A DNA stretch of 64,000 bases from a bacterium (GTDB taxonomy: Bacteria; Sumerlaeota; Sumerlaeia; SLMS01): contig WGMQ01000042.1 in the NCBI GenBank assembly GCA_016125005.1, forward strand, positions 1 to 64,000. Direction: 5' to 3'. The notes beneath the pieces were generated by a model that was not told where the DNA came from, did no database searches, and saw only the letters and a list, made by a program, of their open reading frames with translations. The position numbers and the translations under genes were made by a program. This document shows positions 45,219 through 54,457 of this stretch, one piece after another (positions within the stretch are counted from its first letter, which is position 1; every line of letters starts with the position of its first letter).

Positions 45219-46343
45219 CTACCGAAGAAGCGAGGACACGATGGGCGCAAGATAATGCGCCTGCCGATCCATGCCGAGGTCGTTCAGATGTACTCCGTCA
45301 ACAGTCCCCTCACCGTCGTCTCCGATCAAACCAGTTCCGGGAATCACGGTCAGTCCCTCAACGCCCTCGGCCTGCAACGCGGCCACAGCGGCCTCCTGTT
45401 TCCGGGTGAAGCCTGTGGGATGGGACTCGGAGTGAATGAGGGACTGTCCGACAAAGATGATCGGCGTCTGAGGATGCTTGCTCCGGATCGATCGCACAAG
45501 GCTGCCAACTCGCCGTGAATACTCCTCCTGGCTGAGGTCGCCCATGTTCCAGATGCAGTCGATGACGTAGGCCGCCGGGTCCAGTTCTGCCAGCAGGTCT
45601 CCCACCGGAGGTTCCATGGTGCCAGAACTGGAGAAGCCAAGGTTGATCATCGGTCGGTCGAGGAGCCGGCCAAGAATCGCCGACCAGACCATGCCCGGTC
45701 GCGAGGCGCAGCCGCCCTGGGCAATCGAGGTCCCATAGACGACGATCGGCTGTCGTCGTTCAACAGGTCTCGGCGGAGCGGGCTCCAGTCGCGAGCCGCC
45801 GTTCACCCCGATCTGAAGCCCCCGGATCCCATTGTACAGCGGCAGGTAGAGCAGGCACTCGCGGGAGCCTTGGAGGTGTTCGGGAAACTCGAACCGGGCT
45901 TCGTTCATCACATGGTGGGGTCTGCCATTTCCGATGAACCTCCACTGCCTCCCCGTCGTTCGGGCGTAGAGATCGACGCCACTAACACCGGTCGCCGGCA
46001 TGTGCGGCATGTCGAGGGCAGTCCTGGTCAAAGTCCAGCTTGTATAGACAACGGATGCATCAGTGACGAACCGCACACACATCCCCGCCGAGTCCTTGCT
46101 GAGCTGCCACGCAACATCCGGTACCATGCCCTGCGCGGAATCGGGCAGGCGATCATAGGGTGCAGTCGCCTCGGGCCATCCGCGACCCTCGATCTCGAAG
46201 TCGGTGGCGTCATGCCACTGCACGTCCCGAGCGAGAGCCGTTTCCGGTTGGGCGAGGATGGTTGCAACAAGGAGCGCGGCGACGAGACAGCAGACCAGTT
46301 GAGAGAGGCTCAGGTTCGCTCGTGCGGGCAGATTCGCTGGCAT
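45219..46343 (-). CDS. Secreted SGNH/GDSL-type hydrolase
   Basis: 374 residues. Signal peptide (LVCCLVAALLVATILAQPETALA), then an N-terminal beta-domain with GVDLYARTTGRQWRFIG (GxDLY type), then SGNH hydrolase: VYGTSIAQGGCASRPGM (catalytic Ser), NLGFSSSG, the Asn in CIWNMGD, and the Asp/His pair in VDGVHLNDLG. A carbohydrate esterase or lipase is likely; substrate unknown. Convergent with the TIG gene and divergent from the radical SAM gene. Confidence 0.88.
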   Translation of the reverse strand: MPANLPARANLSLSQLVCCLVAALLVATILAQPETALARDVQWHDATDFEIEGRGWPEATAPYDRLPDSAQGMVPDVAWQLSKDSAGMCVRFVTDASVVYTSWTLTRTALDMPHMPATGVSGVDLYARTTGRQWRFIGNGRPHHVMNEARFEFPEHLQGSRECLLYLPLYNGIRGLQIGVNGGSRLEPAPPRPVERRQPIVVYGTSIAQGGCASRPGMVWSAILGRLLDRPMINLGFSSSGTMEPPVGDLLAELDPAAYVIDCIWNMGDLSQEEYSRRVGSLVRSIRSKHPQTPIIFVGQSLIHSESHPTGFTRKQEAAVAALQAEGVEGLTVIPGTGLIGDDGEGTVDGVHLNDLGMDRQAHYLAPIVSSLLR

Positions 46344-46500
46344 GATCGTTCATCCTGGGGTGGAGACAGGCGTGGGAGGAAGACGCCGCGCGGCATCGAT
46401 ATGCCCGCGGGTCAACCGAAGGTCCCCCCCGTGGACCGATGGGGCAATGCTCCCGTGTGACGGGATGACTTCCCCCCCGCCTTTCGTTTGCTCCACTTCA

Positions 46501-46512
46501 GGCTTGCAAGCC
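46501..46512. promoter_or_regulatory. 12-bp palindrome upstream of the radical SAM gene
   Basis: GGCTTGCAAGCC is a perfect palindrome 53 bases before the ATG at 46565, in the divergent gap with the SGNH hydrolase gene. It could be an operator; there is no second copy nearby. Confidence 0.3.
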
Positions 46513-46564
46513 GGACTTCATCGCGAAAACGATCACTCCAGTCTTACGGGGAAGAATTGAGAAC

Positions 46565-47680
46565 ATGTCGAAGAGAGTTCTCCTGAAGGGTCTGCAACCG
46601 AAGCGATTCGTGGCGGCACTGCGGCGGCGTGGTATCGGGGGCCTGACCACGCACTCCATGCGGCGCGTGGGGACGATGATGGGTACGGCCCTCACTGGGC
46701 CAGCGGTGATCCGCATCAACCCGATGGGGTTCGTCTGCAATCACGCCTGCCCCATGTGCTGGCTTCAGCACCTCGACCAAGAGGAGCTGAAGAAGGCCAA
46801 GAAGGCGGACATCGCTGATAACCTGAAGCTGGACGATTATGTGCGGTTGCTGGACTCGATGCCGACCGGCTTGGAGGAGGTCAATGTCGTGGGCGGCGGA
46901 GAACCGCTCGTCCATAAGCAATGCGTCGACATCATGCGGGCCATCAAGTCACGCAAGCTGCGCGGGTCGCTGATTTCGAACGGCAGCCTCCTGAAGCAAC
47001 CGGTCGCCGATGCGCTGTTGGATATGCGTTGGGATTCACTCCGTGTCTCGGTGCACGGTGGCGATCCGGAGGCCTACAAAGCCATCCAGGGGGTCGATCA
47101 CTTCGACACGGTCCGCCGGAACCTGACCTACTTCACGGAGCAACGCCGCGCACTCGGTCGCGAGCGCGACTGCGGGCTGGTGGTGTTCCATGTGATCCAG
47201 CATGAGAACATTCCCCACCTGGAGCGCCTCTTCCAATTCGCCGAAGACGTCGGCGCCGATCAGATGGTGCTGGAGAAGATCATCCCCTACGATTCCGGCA
47301 AGTGGCTCTCCAAGGACGAACTCCGCAGCGCCAGCGAGCAAATCCGTGAGTGCAGCGAGCGATTCCGCATTACCTTTAACAAGGACGCCATCCTGGGCCA
47401 ACTCCACCACGAGGAGGTCGTGGCAGAGGTGGAGGGGCGTCCCTGGGTTCCCGCCAAGCGATGCTCCGTGGGCTTCGACGAAGCCTTCATTGACGCGATG
47501 GGGAACGTGCTGCCCTGCTGCTTCTCGAACGACATCATGGGAAACATCCGGGAATCGTCGTTCGCCAAGATTTGGCAAAGCCCCCAATATCGCGCTTTCC
47601 GTGGCGAACTGATGAACGGCGAGTTCCGCGGCTACTGCATCAGCAACCGCTGCCACCTGCCCAACGTGCTGCACGACTGA
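46565..47680 (+). CDS. Radical SAM/SPASM protein
   Basis: 371 residues. The SAM iron-sulfur cluster is bound by CNHACPMC (C-x3-C-x2-C, about 57-64). VGGGEPLVHK and RVSVHGGDPEAYK are typical of the family. A C-terminal SPASM-type region has further Cys: CSVGFDEAFIDAMGNVLPCC, GNIRESSFAKIW, and the final YCISNRCHLPN. SPASM members mature peptides, modify sugars or sulfatases, but no precursor peptide or sulfatase gene is nearby. Single gene, convergent with waaA. Confidence 0.88.
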   Translation: MSKRVLLKGLQPKRFVAALRRRGIGGLTTHSMRRVGTMMGTALTGPAVIRINPMGFVCNHACPMCWLQHLDQEELKKAKKADIADNLKLDDYVRLLDSMPTGLEEVNVVGGGEPLVHKQCVDIMRAIKSRKLRGSLISNGSLLKQPVADALLDMRWDSLRVSVHGGDPEAYKAIQGVDHFDTVRRNLTYFTEQRRALGRERDCGLVVFHVIQHENIPHLERLFQFAEDVGADQMVLEKIIPYDSGKWLSKDELRSASEQIRECSERFRITFNKDAILGQLHHEEVVAEVEGRPWVPAKRCSVGFDEAFIDAMGNVLPCCFSNDIMGNIRESSFAKIWQSPQYRAFRGELMNGEFRGYCISNRCHLPNVLHD

Positions 47681-47687
47681 GTCGCCG

Positions 47688-48965
47688 TTAGCGGTCGATC
47701 CGCTCGCGGAGGAGTTCCACCACGCGGCGGGCGGCGCCGCGGTTTTCGTGGGCGGCCGCTTGTCCGCGTTCGCCGAGGCCGCGCCGCCGATCCGCGTCTT
47801 TCGCAAGGTCCGTCAGGACGGTTCCGAGCTGGTCGGCCTCGCAAGCCGTCGAGGCGTCGTGAGCCTTCAGGATCCGCATGATTTCCTTCTGGGCATGCAT
47901 GTGGGGGCCGTGGACCACGGGGATTCCGTGGGCGGTGACCTCCAGCAGGTTGTGTCCGCCGATGGGATTCCATGCGCCGCCGACGACGCCGATATCCGCC
48001 GCGCCAAAGCTCTTCGCTAGTACGCCCATCTCGTCGAGCAGGATGATCTCCGATGGTGACGTGGAGGCGGCGCCGCGCGATGTGCGGACGGCAGCATGTC
48101 CTCCTGCGGCCAACTCGGACGCCACGGCGTCGAAGCGCTCCGGATGGCGCGGCGCCATGATCAATCGCGCACCGGGCACTGCCTCGCTCAGTCGCAGGAA
48201 CCCGTCCAAGACGATCTTTTCCTCGCGCGGGTGAGTGCTTCCCGCCAGCACCACGAAGGCATCGGGGGCGACTCCCCAACGTTGGCGCAACTCGGTCTTC
48301 GACTCCGCGGAAAGGGGCGTCGGCAGGTTGTCGAACTTCACGTTGCCGGTCACGATGATATCGGCTCGGTCGCCCACCACGGCGGCAAGGCGCTCCGCGT
48401 CTCCCTCGGTTTGCATGAAGAAGGTACGGACCTGTGATAGCGGCTTGGCGAGCAGTGGGCGGAGTCGGCGATAGCCGCGCGAGGAGCGTTCGGAGAGCTT
48501 GCCGTTGATGAGAAAGATCGGGATGCCGCGGCGCCCCGATTGCAGGAGCGTGTTCGGCCAGATCTCCGTCTCGAAAAAGAGGTAAATGGACGGCTGGTAG
48601 GCGGTCAGGAACCGGCGCACGTTCCAGCTCAGGTCCGCAGGGGCGAAGTCGTGGATCGTGGCGGACGCGAGCGAGCGCTTTGCTTGGTCCTGGCCGGTCT
48701 CGGTGGTGGTCGTGCTGAGGAATTCCCACTGTGGAAAGTCCTCCTTCAGCAGTTTGAAGACCGCACCGGCGGCCACAGTCTCGCCGACGCTCACGCTGTG
48801 CATCCACACGCGCTCGCGGTGAGGAGGCAGCGGAGGTTTGGGCAGATTGGCGCCGAACATCCCCGGCAGCGAGCGGCGATACTTCCCGTGGCGCAGTCGC
48901 TTGTACCACGCCGCCGTCAGGAAGAACGGCGCCGCGCACAGGTAGGCCGCGTCGAAGTGGTTCAC
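47688..48965 (-). CDS. waaA: 3-deoxy-D-manno-octulosonic acid (Kdo) transferase
   Basis: 425 residues. Adds Kdo to lipid IVA at the inner membrane, hence evidence for lipopolysaccharide. N-terminal anchor (AAYLCAAPFFLTAAWYKRL) then WMHSVSVGETVAA with the catalytic Glu, TTTTETGQDQAK, YLFFETEIWPNTL, VTGNVKFDN, AGSTHPREE, MAPRHPERF and GGAWNPIGGHNLLE. The start is GTG at 48965, overlapping the methyltransferase stop as GTGA. Longer frames upstream lie inside that gene. Confidence 0.95.
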   Translation of the reverse strand: MNHFDAAYLCAAPFFLTAAWYKRLRHGKYRRSLPGMFGANLPKPPLPPHRERVWMHSVSVGETVAAGAVFKLLKEDFPQWEFLSTTTTETGQDQAKRSLASATIHDFAPADLSWNVRRFLTAYQPSIYLFFETEIWPNTLLQSGRRGIPIFLINGKLSERSSRGYRRLRPLLAKPLSQVRTFFMQTEGDAERLAAVVGDRADIIVTGNVKFDNLPTPLSAESKTELRQRWGVAPDAFVVLAGSTHPREEKIVLDGFLRLSEAVPGARLIMAPRHPERFDAVASELAAGGHAAVRTSRGAASTSPSEIILLDEMGVLAKSFGAADIGVVGGAWNPIGGHNLLEVTAHGIPVVHGPHMHAQKEIMRILKAHDASTACEADQLGTVLTDLAKDADRRRGLGERGQAAAHENRGAARRVVELLRERIDR

Positions 48966-49759
48966 CGGCCGGTTCCCCGCCGGGCCAGTTCGTAGAGTGC
49001 CAGCGCTCCGGAAATGGACGCATTCAGCGATTCCACGCGCCCGGCCATTTCGATGCGAACCCGTTCCGCCCGCCCCCACGCAGACCAGTCCACGCCGGAG
49101 GACTCGTTGCCGATCACCAGCGCAACCTTGGCGGATGCATCGGGACGAAAGTCCTGAAGCGAAACCGGCGCGTGGGAGTGAAGGGCCACCGTCGTCCAGC
49201 CTTCCTTGGCAAGGTGCGTGGCCACTTCGGCGCCCGGCCCCACCGCCTGGCAGGCCATCTCGTGAAAGCAAACTCCCGCCGTTGCGCGAACCAGCTTGTC
49301 GTTCGACAGCGCGACGCAGCCCCGCGTCAGCAGCACCCGGGCGCCAAAGGCGACCGCGGAGCGAATCAGCGCGCCCGCGTTCCCCGGGTCTGCGACCCGG
49401 TCCAGTACCAGCAGCCGATTGGTGCCTTCCAGCATGGCCTCGATGGAAAGAGAAGGGGGGCGGACCGCGACCGCGATGGGTGGCGGGGACTCGACCGCGC
49501 TCAGCCGCGCCAGTGTCTTCGTCGAAGCCAAATGAACGCGCGCGCCCTTGGCCCGCCCCATCGAGCAGAGCTTGGCGCCGCGGGCGGATGCGGCGAACTC
49601 GCCGTCGATGAAGACTGCCTCGACCGGCCAGGAGCCCAGCAGCGCCTCCGCCGCGAGGGTATCACCCTCGGCGTAGGCGACGCCCTGCTTGGCGCGCTTG
49701 GCGGGAAGATACGCTTTCGCGATATCGCTGTCGGGTGAGAGGAGCGGTTCGGGACTCAT
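48962..49759 (-). CDS. TrmH/SpoU-family RNA 2'-O-methyltransferase
   Basis: 265 residues. SPOUT enzyme methylating ribose in rRNA or tRNA. Motif 1 RVADPGNAGALIRSAVAFGA, motif 2 VALVIGNESSGV, motif 3 RVRIEMAGRVESLNASISGA give the trefoil-knot SAM site; the N-terminal third is an L30e-like substrate-binding domain. The start ATG 49759 overlaps the recR stop as ATGA. Target nucleotide unknown. Confidence 0.92.
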   Translation of the reverse strand: MSPEPLLSPDSDIAKAYLPAKRAKQGVAYAEGDTLAAEALLGSWPVEAVFIDGEFAASARGAKLCSMGRAKGARVHLASTKTLARLSAVESPPPIAVAVRPPSLSIEAMLEGTNRLLVLDRVADPGNAGALIRSAVAFGARVLLTRGCVALSNDKLVRATAGVCFHEMACQAVGPGAEVATHLAKEGWTTVALHSHAPVSLQDFRPDASAKVALVIGNESSGVDWSAWGRAERVRIEMAGRVESLNASISGALALYELARRGTGR

Positions 49760-50355
49760 GATCCATGAAGTCCGCGGCGACCTTCGAGTGCAAGCCGTAG
49801 TGTACCCGCGTCGGAAAACTCCAGCGACCCGCCCATCGGCACACCGCGCCCAAGACGGGTAATGTTCAGTCCCTCTCGCTCGACCTGACCGGCGATGTAG
49901 AGCGAGGTCGCATCGCCTTCGACGGAGGGACTGGTGGCGAGAATCAGTTCTGTGATGTCGCCGCGGTCGAGGCGCGCGTAGAGGGAGATCAAACGAAGCT
50001 TGTCCGGGGTGATCCCCTTGAGCGGGGAGAGGTGCCCGCCGAGCACATGGTACAGCCCCCGGAAACCGGCGGTTTTCTCGAAGGCGATCACGTCCATGGG
50101 TCGCTCGACCACAAGCAATTGGTGGCGATCCTGGCGGCCCTGCGAGCAGATGAGGCAGCGTCCCTGCTCGGCAAAGAAGCCGCACTCGGGACAGAGCGAC
50201 ACATCGCTCAAGCGCTCGACGGCGAGACGCAGGGTATCCGCGCGGTCCGCCCCCCCAGCGAGGAGATCGAACGCCATGCGCTCGGCGCTACGCCTGCCAA
50301 CGCCGGGGAAACGGGCGAACTGCGCGATGAGCGCTTCCACCGCTGCGGGGATCAT
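49756..50355 (-). CDS. recR: Recombination protein RecR
   Basis: 199 residues, full length. Loads RecA with RecO/RecF during gap repair. HhH region FARFPGVGRRSAERMAFDLL, the zinc finger CPECGFFAEQGRCLIC, and the Toprim domain (VVERPMDVIAFEKT, GLYHVLGGHLSPLKGI, ILATSPSVEGDATSLYI). Lies 36 bases after ybaB and overlaps the methyltransferase gene, the classical dnaX-ybaB-recR order. Confidence 0.97.
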   Translation of the reverse strand: MIPAAVEALIAQFARFPGVGRRSAERMAFDLLAGGADRADTLRLAVERLSDVSLCPECGFFAEQGRCLICSQGRQDRHQLLVVERPMDVIAFEKTAGFRGLYHVLGGHLSPLKGITPDKLRLISLYARLDRGDITELILATSPSVEGDATSLYIAGQVEREGLNITRLGRGVPMGGSLEFSDAGTLRLALEGRRGLHGS

Positions 50356-50391
50356 CCGGTATCCGTTCCGATGGCCAGAGGGCCGGGTTGA

Positions 50392-50703
50392 TTAGAAGAA
50401 GCCGGGCAGACGCAGGCCGCCGGTGATGTCGGACACTGCGGATTCATTCAGGGCGCGGGACTTCTCGAGCGCCTGATTCGTTGCCGCCATGATCAGGTCC
50501 TGGAGCATTTCCGGATCCTCGGGATCGATGGCCGCGGGCTTGATGCGGATTTCGCTGATTTCCTGATTGCCGTTGGCAACCACGGTTACGACGCCACCGC
50601 CCGCACTTCCCTCGACGAACTTGGTCTTGAGGTCTTCCTTCATTTTCTCCATGCGGTCCTGCAGGTCCTTTTGCAGGCGACGAAGCATTGCGGGATCGAA
50701 CAT
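50392..50703 (-). CDS. ybaB: YbaB/EbfC nucleoid-associated protein
   Basis: 103 residues. Small dimeric DNA-binding protein. MLRRLQKDLQDRMEKMKEDL at the N-terminus, VEGSAGGGVVTVVANGNQEI and KPAAIDPEDPEMLQDLIMAA match the family. Between dnaX and recR, 30 bases after dnaX. Confidence 0.95.
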   Translation of the reverse strand: MFDPAMLRRLQKDLQDRMEKMKEDLKTKFVEGSAGGGVVTVVANGNQEISEIRIKPAAIDPEDPEMLQDLIMAATNQALEKSRALNESAVSDITGGLRLPGFF

Positions 50704-50733
50704 CGGGGGCTCGCTTTCAATCGTGTCGGGATA

Positions 50734-52626
50734 TTAACGGATGCGTTGGCCGTTGAAGAGGGCCGGCTCGGTGCCGAGATGTTCGCGAACCAGGTTCATC
50801 ACCTCGCGGAAATCCGGGTACTGTGCCATTGCCTCCTGAAACGTAAGGGCCGACTGGGGAACCGGCGCTTCCATTTCCTCTTCGGGGCGAACGTCAACCA
50901 CTTGAACCGGTCGGCTTGGGGGCAGCGGGGCAGCCTGCGCCTCTTCCACCGTTTCAACGACGCGAGCGTGCGGAGTCTCTGGGGCGGACGCCACAGAAAT
51001 TCTCAAGCGAAGTGGTCGTGCAAATACCTGTCGCGCAACTCCACCGAGGGTGGAAAGCCGATCCGGTTTCTCAAGCTGGGAACGAACGATCCTGTCGTGG
51101 GCCGCGAGCATCACGACCAACGTCTCGCCCCTCTCGAACTCCAGGGTGGCTTCCTTGAGCGTCAGCGCAAACTGCGGCAGCTTCTCGGCGCAAAGACGGC
51201 GGAACGCGTCCAGTTCGTCTTCGCCGGGCATGACCGAGACCACGCGCGCGGATTGGCCGGGGTCCTCGTCGTCGATGACCACCGTCGGGGCCTCCATCAG
51301 GGCGGGGGCGCTTGCGTTCATCATAGGGGCCGCGGCGGGCTGAAGGGCCTTACCCTGTGCACCCGCGTTCCAGCCGGACCGCTGCGGGGCCGCCACTGTG
51401 GCCTCGGTCACCTGCATCGCGGCAGCGCCAGCGCCCGAGTTGGCGGGCGGAGGACTCACCTGCACTTCGCGCAGCTTCTCCGGATCGAGCGCATCCAGCA
51501 CGAAGTGCGGGTGGATGGCGGTCAGCTTCATCAGCGCAAACTCAAGGAGGAAGCGCGCCGGTGCCGCGCCCTTCATGCGCCCCTCCAGGTCGAGGAACTG
51601 CTGCATCATGTTGAGCAGCGTGGGCATCGACGTGCGTGCCACCGCATCGCGGAGACGTTGCGGATTCGCGCGGCAGACCTTCATCAATTCTTCCGGCGCG
51701 CCGGCCTTCGCCAGAAGCGCATCGCGCAGGTATCCGCTGAACGTCTTGATGAAGCGAGGGAGGTCGCGCCCCTTCTCCACCAACTCGTGTACCACCAGCA
51801 GGCAGTCGACCGTGTGACGGTCCGTGATGCTCGAAAAGAGGCGGTGCAGCAGGTCGCTCTCGACCACGCCCAGCAATTGGCGCGCGGAATCGAAGGACAC
51901 TTTCCCCTCGGCCAGCGAGATCAACTGGTCAAAGGCTACCTGGCTGTCGCGCATCCCGCCTTCGCTGGCGAGCGCGATTGCCTCAAGGACCCGTTCGCGG
52001 TCCCCATCGGCAAAGGAAACGCCTTCCTTCTCCGCAATTTCGGCAAGACGCTCGACGATCTGCGTCGTCTCCATGCGGTCAAACTCAAGGCGGCGGCAGC
52101 GGGAGATGACGGTCTCGGGGATCTTCTCCGGGTTTGTCGTCGCCAGGATGAAGACCACGCGGGGCGGCGGTTCCTCCAGACGCTTCAGCAGCACATTGAA
52201 GGAGTGCGTGGAGAACATGTGCACTTCGTCGATGATGTAGACCTTGTAGCGCGCGCTGAAGGCCACCCGATCGATGCCTTCCAGCAACTCGATCGTCTCC
52301 TCTTTGCGCGTGTAGGTGGCCGCGTCGACCTCCACCACATCCATGTCCGCATCGTTGGTGATGCCCATGCAATGGACGCATTTGCCGCACGGATTCGGCG
52401 TCGGTCCATTCACGCAGTTAAGGGCCTTGGCGAAGATGCGCGCCATGGACGTCTTGCCGACGCCGCGCGGACCGGTGAACAGGTAGGCGTGTCCCACGCG
52501 GTTGTCGCGGATTTCGCCCTGAAGCTGGCGCACCACCGCGTGCTGACCGACCACCTCGGAGAAGACCTGCGGGCGATACTTGAGCGCCAATACGCGGTAT
52601 TCGGGCTGTTCAGCAACGGTGGTCAT
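50734..52626 (-). CDS. dnaX: DNA polymerase III subunit gamma/tau
   Basis: 630 residues. Clamp-loader ATPase. YRPQVFSEVVGQHAVVRQL, Walker A GPRGVGKTS, the zinc-binding Cys cluster ending CGKCVHC, Walker B region VYIIDEVHMFS, sensor 1 FILATTNPEKIPETVISRC. AAA+ domains end at about 370; a Pro/Ala-rich linker and a tau-like C-terminal domain follow. ATG 52626 with GGGAG 12 bases upstream. First gene of dnaX-ybaB-recR-methyltransferase-waaA. Confidence 0.97.
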   Translation of the reverse strand: MTTVAEQPEYRVLALKYRPQVFSEVVGQHAVVRQLQGEIRDNRVGHAYLFTGPRGVGKTSMARIFAKALNCVNGPTPNPCGKCVHCMGITNDADMDVVEVDAATYTRKEETIELLEGIDRVAFSARYKVYIIDEVHMFSTHSFNVLLKRLEEPPPRVVFILATTNPEKIPETVISRCRRLEFDRMETTQIVERLAEIAEKEGVSFADGDRERVLEAIALASEGGMRDSQVAFDQLISLAEGKVSFDSARQLLGVVESDLLHRLFSSITDRHTVDCLLVVHELVEKGRDLPRFIKTFSGYLRDALLAKAGAPEELMKVCRANPQRLRDAVARTSMPTLLNMMQQFLDLEGRMKGAAPARFLLEFALMKLTAIHPHFVLDALDPEKLREVQVSPPPANSGAGAAAMQVTEATVAAPQRSGWNAGAQGKALQPAAAPMMNASAPALMEAPTVVIDDEDPGQSARVVSVMPGEDELDAFRRLCAEKLPQFALTLKEATLEFERGETLVVMLAAHDRIVRSQLEKPDRLSTLGGVARQVFARPLRLRISVASAPETPHARVVETVEEAQAAPLPPSRPVQVVDVRPEEEMEAPVPQSALTFQEAMAQYPDFREVMNLVREHLGTEPALFNGQRIR

Positions 52627-52728
52627 GGATACCAGTGGCTCCCACAGGCGTTTCGCTGTTTCTTCGCTTTTCCCAGACCTCAGGTCAAGCGCTATTCGGG
52701 GTGTTTCGTGTCGCGCCGCGATGACGCT

Positions 52729-53016
52729 TTAGAGCACTGCCTTGGTGCCCTGAAGCCCTCCGACTTCGCGGTAGAAGCTCTCCACGTCGGCGAACTCGCT
52801 GTGGAAGATGGCGAAGCGATAGGCGGTGTAGGCCCCGTTGGCGCTCTCGCGGAAGGTGCGCCGATGGATGTTGGCGTCGCCGACAATCCGTACCACGACT
52901 TCCTCAAGGCGGGCGTGGTACTCGGCGGTCGACAAGCCGATGACGCTGTACTCGATGACGGCAGGCAGATTTAGCTGCTTGCGGACTCGCTCGGGATCTT
53001 CAAAAACGGATGACAT
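52729..53016 (-). CDS. DUF493 (YbeD-like) family protein
   Basis: 95 residues, small alpha/beta protein. LPAVIEYSVIGLSTAEYHAR, a central NGAYTAYRFAIFHSEFADVE and the C-terminal GTKAVL follow the DUF493 pattern, whose role (possibly ACT-like regulation) is unknown. Same strand as dnaX, 102 bases upstream; that gap shows no clear promoter or terminator. Confidence 0.72.
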   Translation of the reverse strand: MSSVFEDPERVRKQLNLPAVIEYSVIGLSTAEYHARLEEVVVRIVGDANIHRRTFRESANGAYTAYRFAIFHSEFADVESFYREVGGLQGTKAVL

Positions 53017-53079
53017 GGCTACCTGCGCGGGGCCCGGATGGCCGCTTACTGGAAAGGGTTTCCGGGTCCTCCGTTGCTG

Positions 53080-53625
53080 TCAAGGCACGTCGGCCCGAAG
53101 CACCAGATCGAGGTTTTCGCGGTCGCCCAGTTCCGCCAGTGCGGCACGGACCTGCCCGATCGGCACCGTGGCGGGGATGTCGATCTCCATGGCGAAGTGG
53201 AACACAGGGGCGCCGCTGAAGGGGGCCGGTTCCGTGCTGGTCTCCGCAGCGATGATGTTGATGCGTCGGCCACTCAGTTCACGGGCGACCAGATTCACGA
53301 TACCGGCCTGATCGAGAGCGGTGCCACTGAGGTGATAGCGCAGCATGGCCTCGCCGGAGCCCGATTCCTCGCGGGATTCGCGGACGAAGATGTGGAGCCG
53401 GTGGGCGGACTCCAGCGCCTGTCGCCCTTCCTCGAGCCGGGCCACAAGGCCGACGGGACCGCTGACGAGAATGATCGTGGCGAAGTCGCCGCCGAGGACC
53501 GCCATGCGGCTTTCCTCAATGTTGCCGCCGCATGCGAGGAGCCACGACGAAACCGCCTCGACGAGGCCGGGCCGGTCGGGTCCGATGGTGGAGACAACAG
53601 CCTGAACGCGTGCGGTCGATGACAT
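53080..53625 (-). CDS. Double ACT-domain protein (GcvR-like)
   Basis: 181 residues. Two ACT domains: VQAVVSTIGPDRPGLVEAVS (about 6-75) and LSGTALDQAGIVNLVARELS (about 95-175). This is the layout of the glycine cleavage repressor family and similar amino-acid sensors; no DNA-binding domain. The start ATG 53625 has GGGAG eight bases upstream. Ligand unknown. Confidence 0.85.
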   Translation of the reverse strand: MSSTARVQAVVSTIGPDRPGLVEAVSSWLLACGGNIEESRMAVLGGDFATIILVSGPVGLVARLEEGRQALESAHRLHIFVRESREESGSGEAMLRYHLSGTALDQAGIVNLVARELSGRRINIIAAETSTEPAPFSGAPVFHFAMEIDIPATVPIGQVRAALAELGDRENLDLVLRADVP

Positions 53626-53701
53626 GAGGATCGCTCCCAAGTGCTTGGATGTTGGAAATCGTATGGCAGTTAGTTGTGAAGGGCCAGCGATTTCGGGCGG
53701 A

Positions 53702-54325
53702 TCACTCGCGGAGCACGGCCCGGTTTGCCATCAGATAATTCCATCCGCTGGCGACGGTCAGAAGGATCGAAACGGATAGCGGCACCCAGATGAAAAGGCC
53801 GAAGATGAACCCACCCCAATAGTCGGCCCGCACCGTATCCCACGAACCCGCGGCGACGAATCCGGCGCGCACGGCACTGGCAAAGATAGCGCACAAAATC
53901 AGCGCCAATTGCCAGCCGGTCTTGTGCTTGCCGAGCCTGTCGGCGGCGATTACCACACCTTGTTCGACCGCCACGGAACGCAGGCCCGTGACTAGGAACT
54001 CACGAGCAATCACGAGGACCACGGCCCAAGCGGGAATCAGTCGCAATTCACATAGGACCACCAGCGCCCCGGTGACGAAAACTTTGTCTGCCAGCGGATC
54101 GAGAAGCTTGCCGAGCGGGGTGATCAGGCCGTCGCGCCGCGCCAGGTGACCGTCCAGCCAATCCGTGACTGCGACGGCGATGGCGATGAGAAATGCCACG
54201 CCGTGCATCCAGGCCCGCATGAGCGGCTGCGATTGCTCTTCGAATGAATCGGGAGCCAGCAGCAGCCCCACGAAGAGCGGCATGATGAGGATTCGGCTGA
54301 GGCTGAGCTTGTTCGGCAGATTCAC
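53702..54325 (-). CDS. pgsA: CDP-diacylglycerol--glycerol-3-phosphate 3-phosphatidyltransferase
   Basis: 207 residues. Makes phosphatidylglycerol phosphate, feeding cardiolipin synthesis (cls at 21.8 kb). Begins NLPNKLSLSRILIMPLFVGL. The complete CDP-alcohol phosphatidyltransferase motif is present: DWLDGHLAR, then G eight residues on in LGKLLDPLAD. Five or six membrane helices. The start is GTG 54325. Separated from nfu by a terminator. Confidence 0.93.
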   Translation of the reverse strand: MNLPNKLSLSRILIMPLFVGLLLAPDSFEEQSQPLMRAWMHGVAFLIAIAVAVTDWLDGHLARRDGLITPLGKLLDPLADKVFVTGALVVLCELRLIPAWAVVLVIAREFLVTGLRSVAVEQGVVIAADRLGKHKTGWQLALILCAIFASAVRAGFVAAGSWDTVRADYWGGFIFGLFIWVPLSVSILLTVASGWNYLMANRAVLRE

Positions 54326-54394
54326 GTTTGTCGGGTTCCTGACCCGCGCGAATGTGCCTCAGCGCGGTGGGAGGAGCGCAAGGGGGGCCTTGCC

Positions 54395-54433
54395 AAAAAA
54401 GCGACCGGCGGTACCTTGGAAGGCCCGCCGGTC
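54395..54433 (-). terminator. Terminator after nfu (minus strand)
   Basis: Read on the minus strand: GACCGGCGG (54433-54425), 13-base loop, CCGCCGGTC (54411-54403), then GCTTTTTTGG. A perfect 9-base stem with a U6 tract, placed 25 bases after the nfu stop. Confidence 0.9.
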
Positions 54434-54457
54434 GGATGGTGAATCTGATCGCCCTGC

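Noticed and set aside
50671-52974. Very long open frame (767 codons) on the plus strand opposite dnaX
   Set aside because: It is a GC-rich antisense shadow: dnaX has every motif, while the opposite frame is rich in His, Arg, Gln and Gly without domains or RBS.
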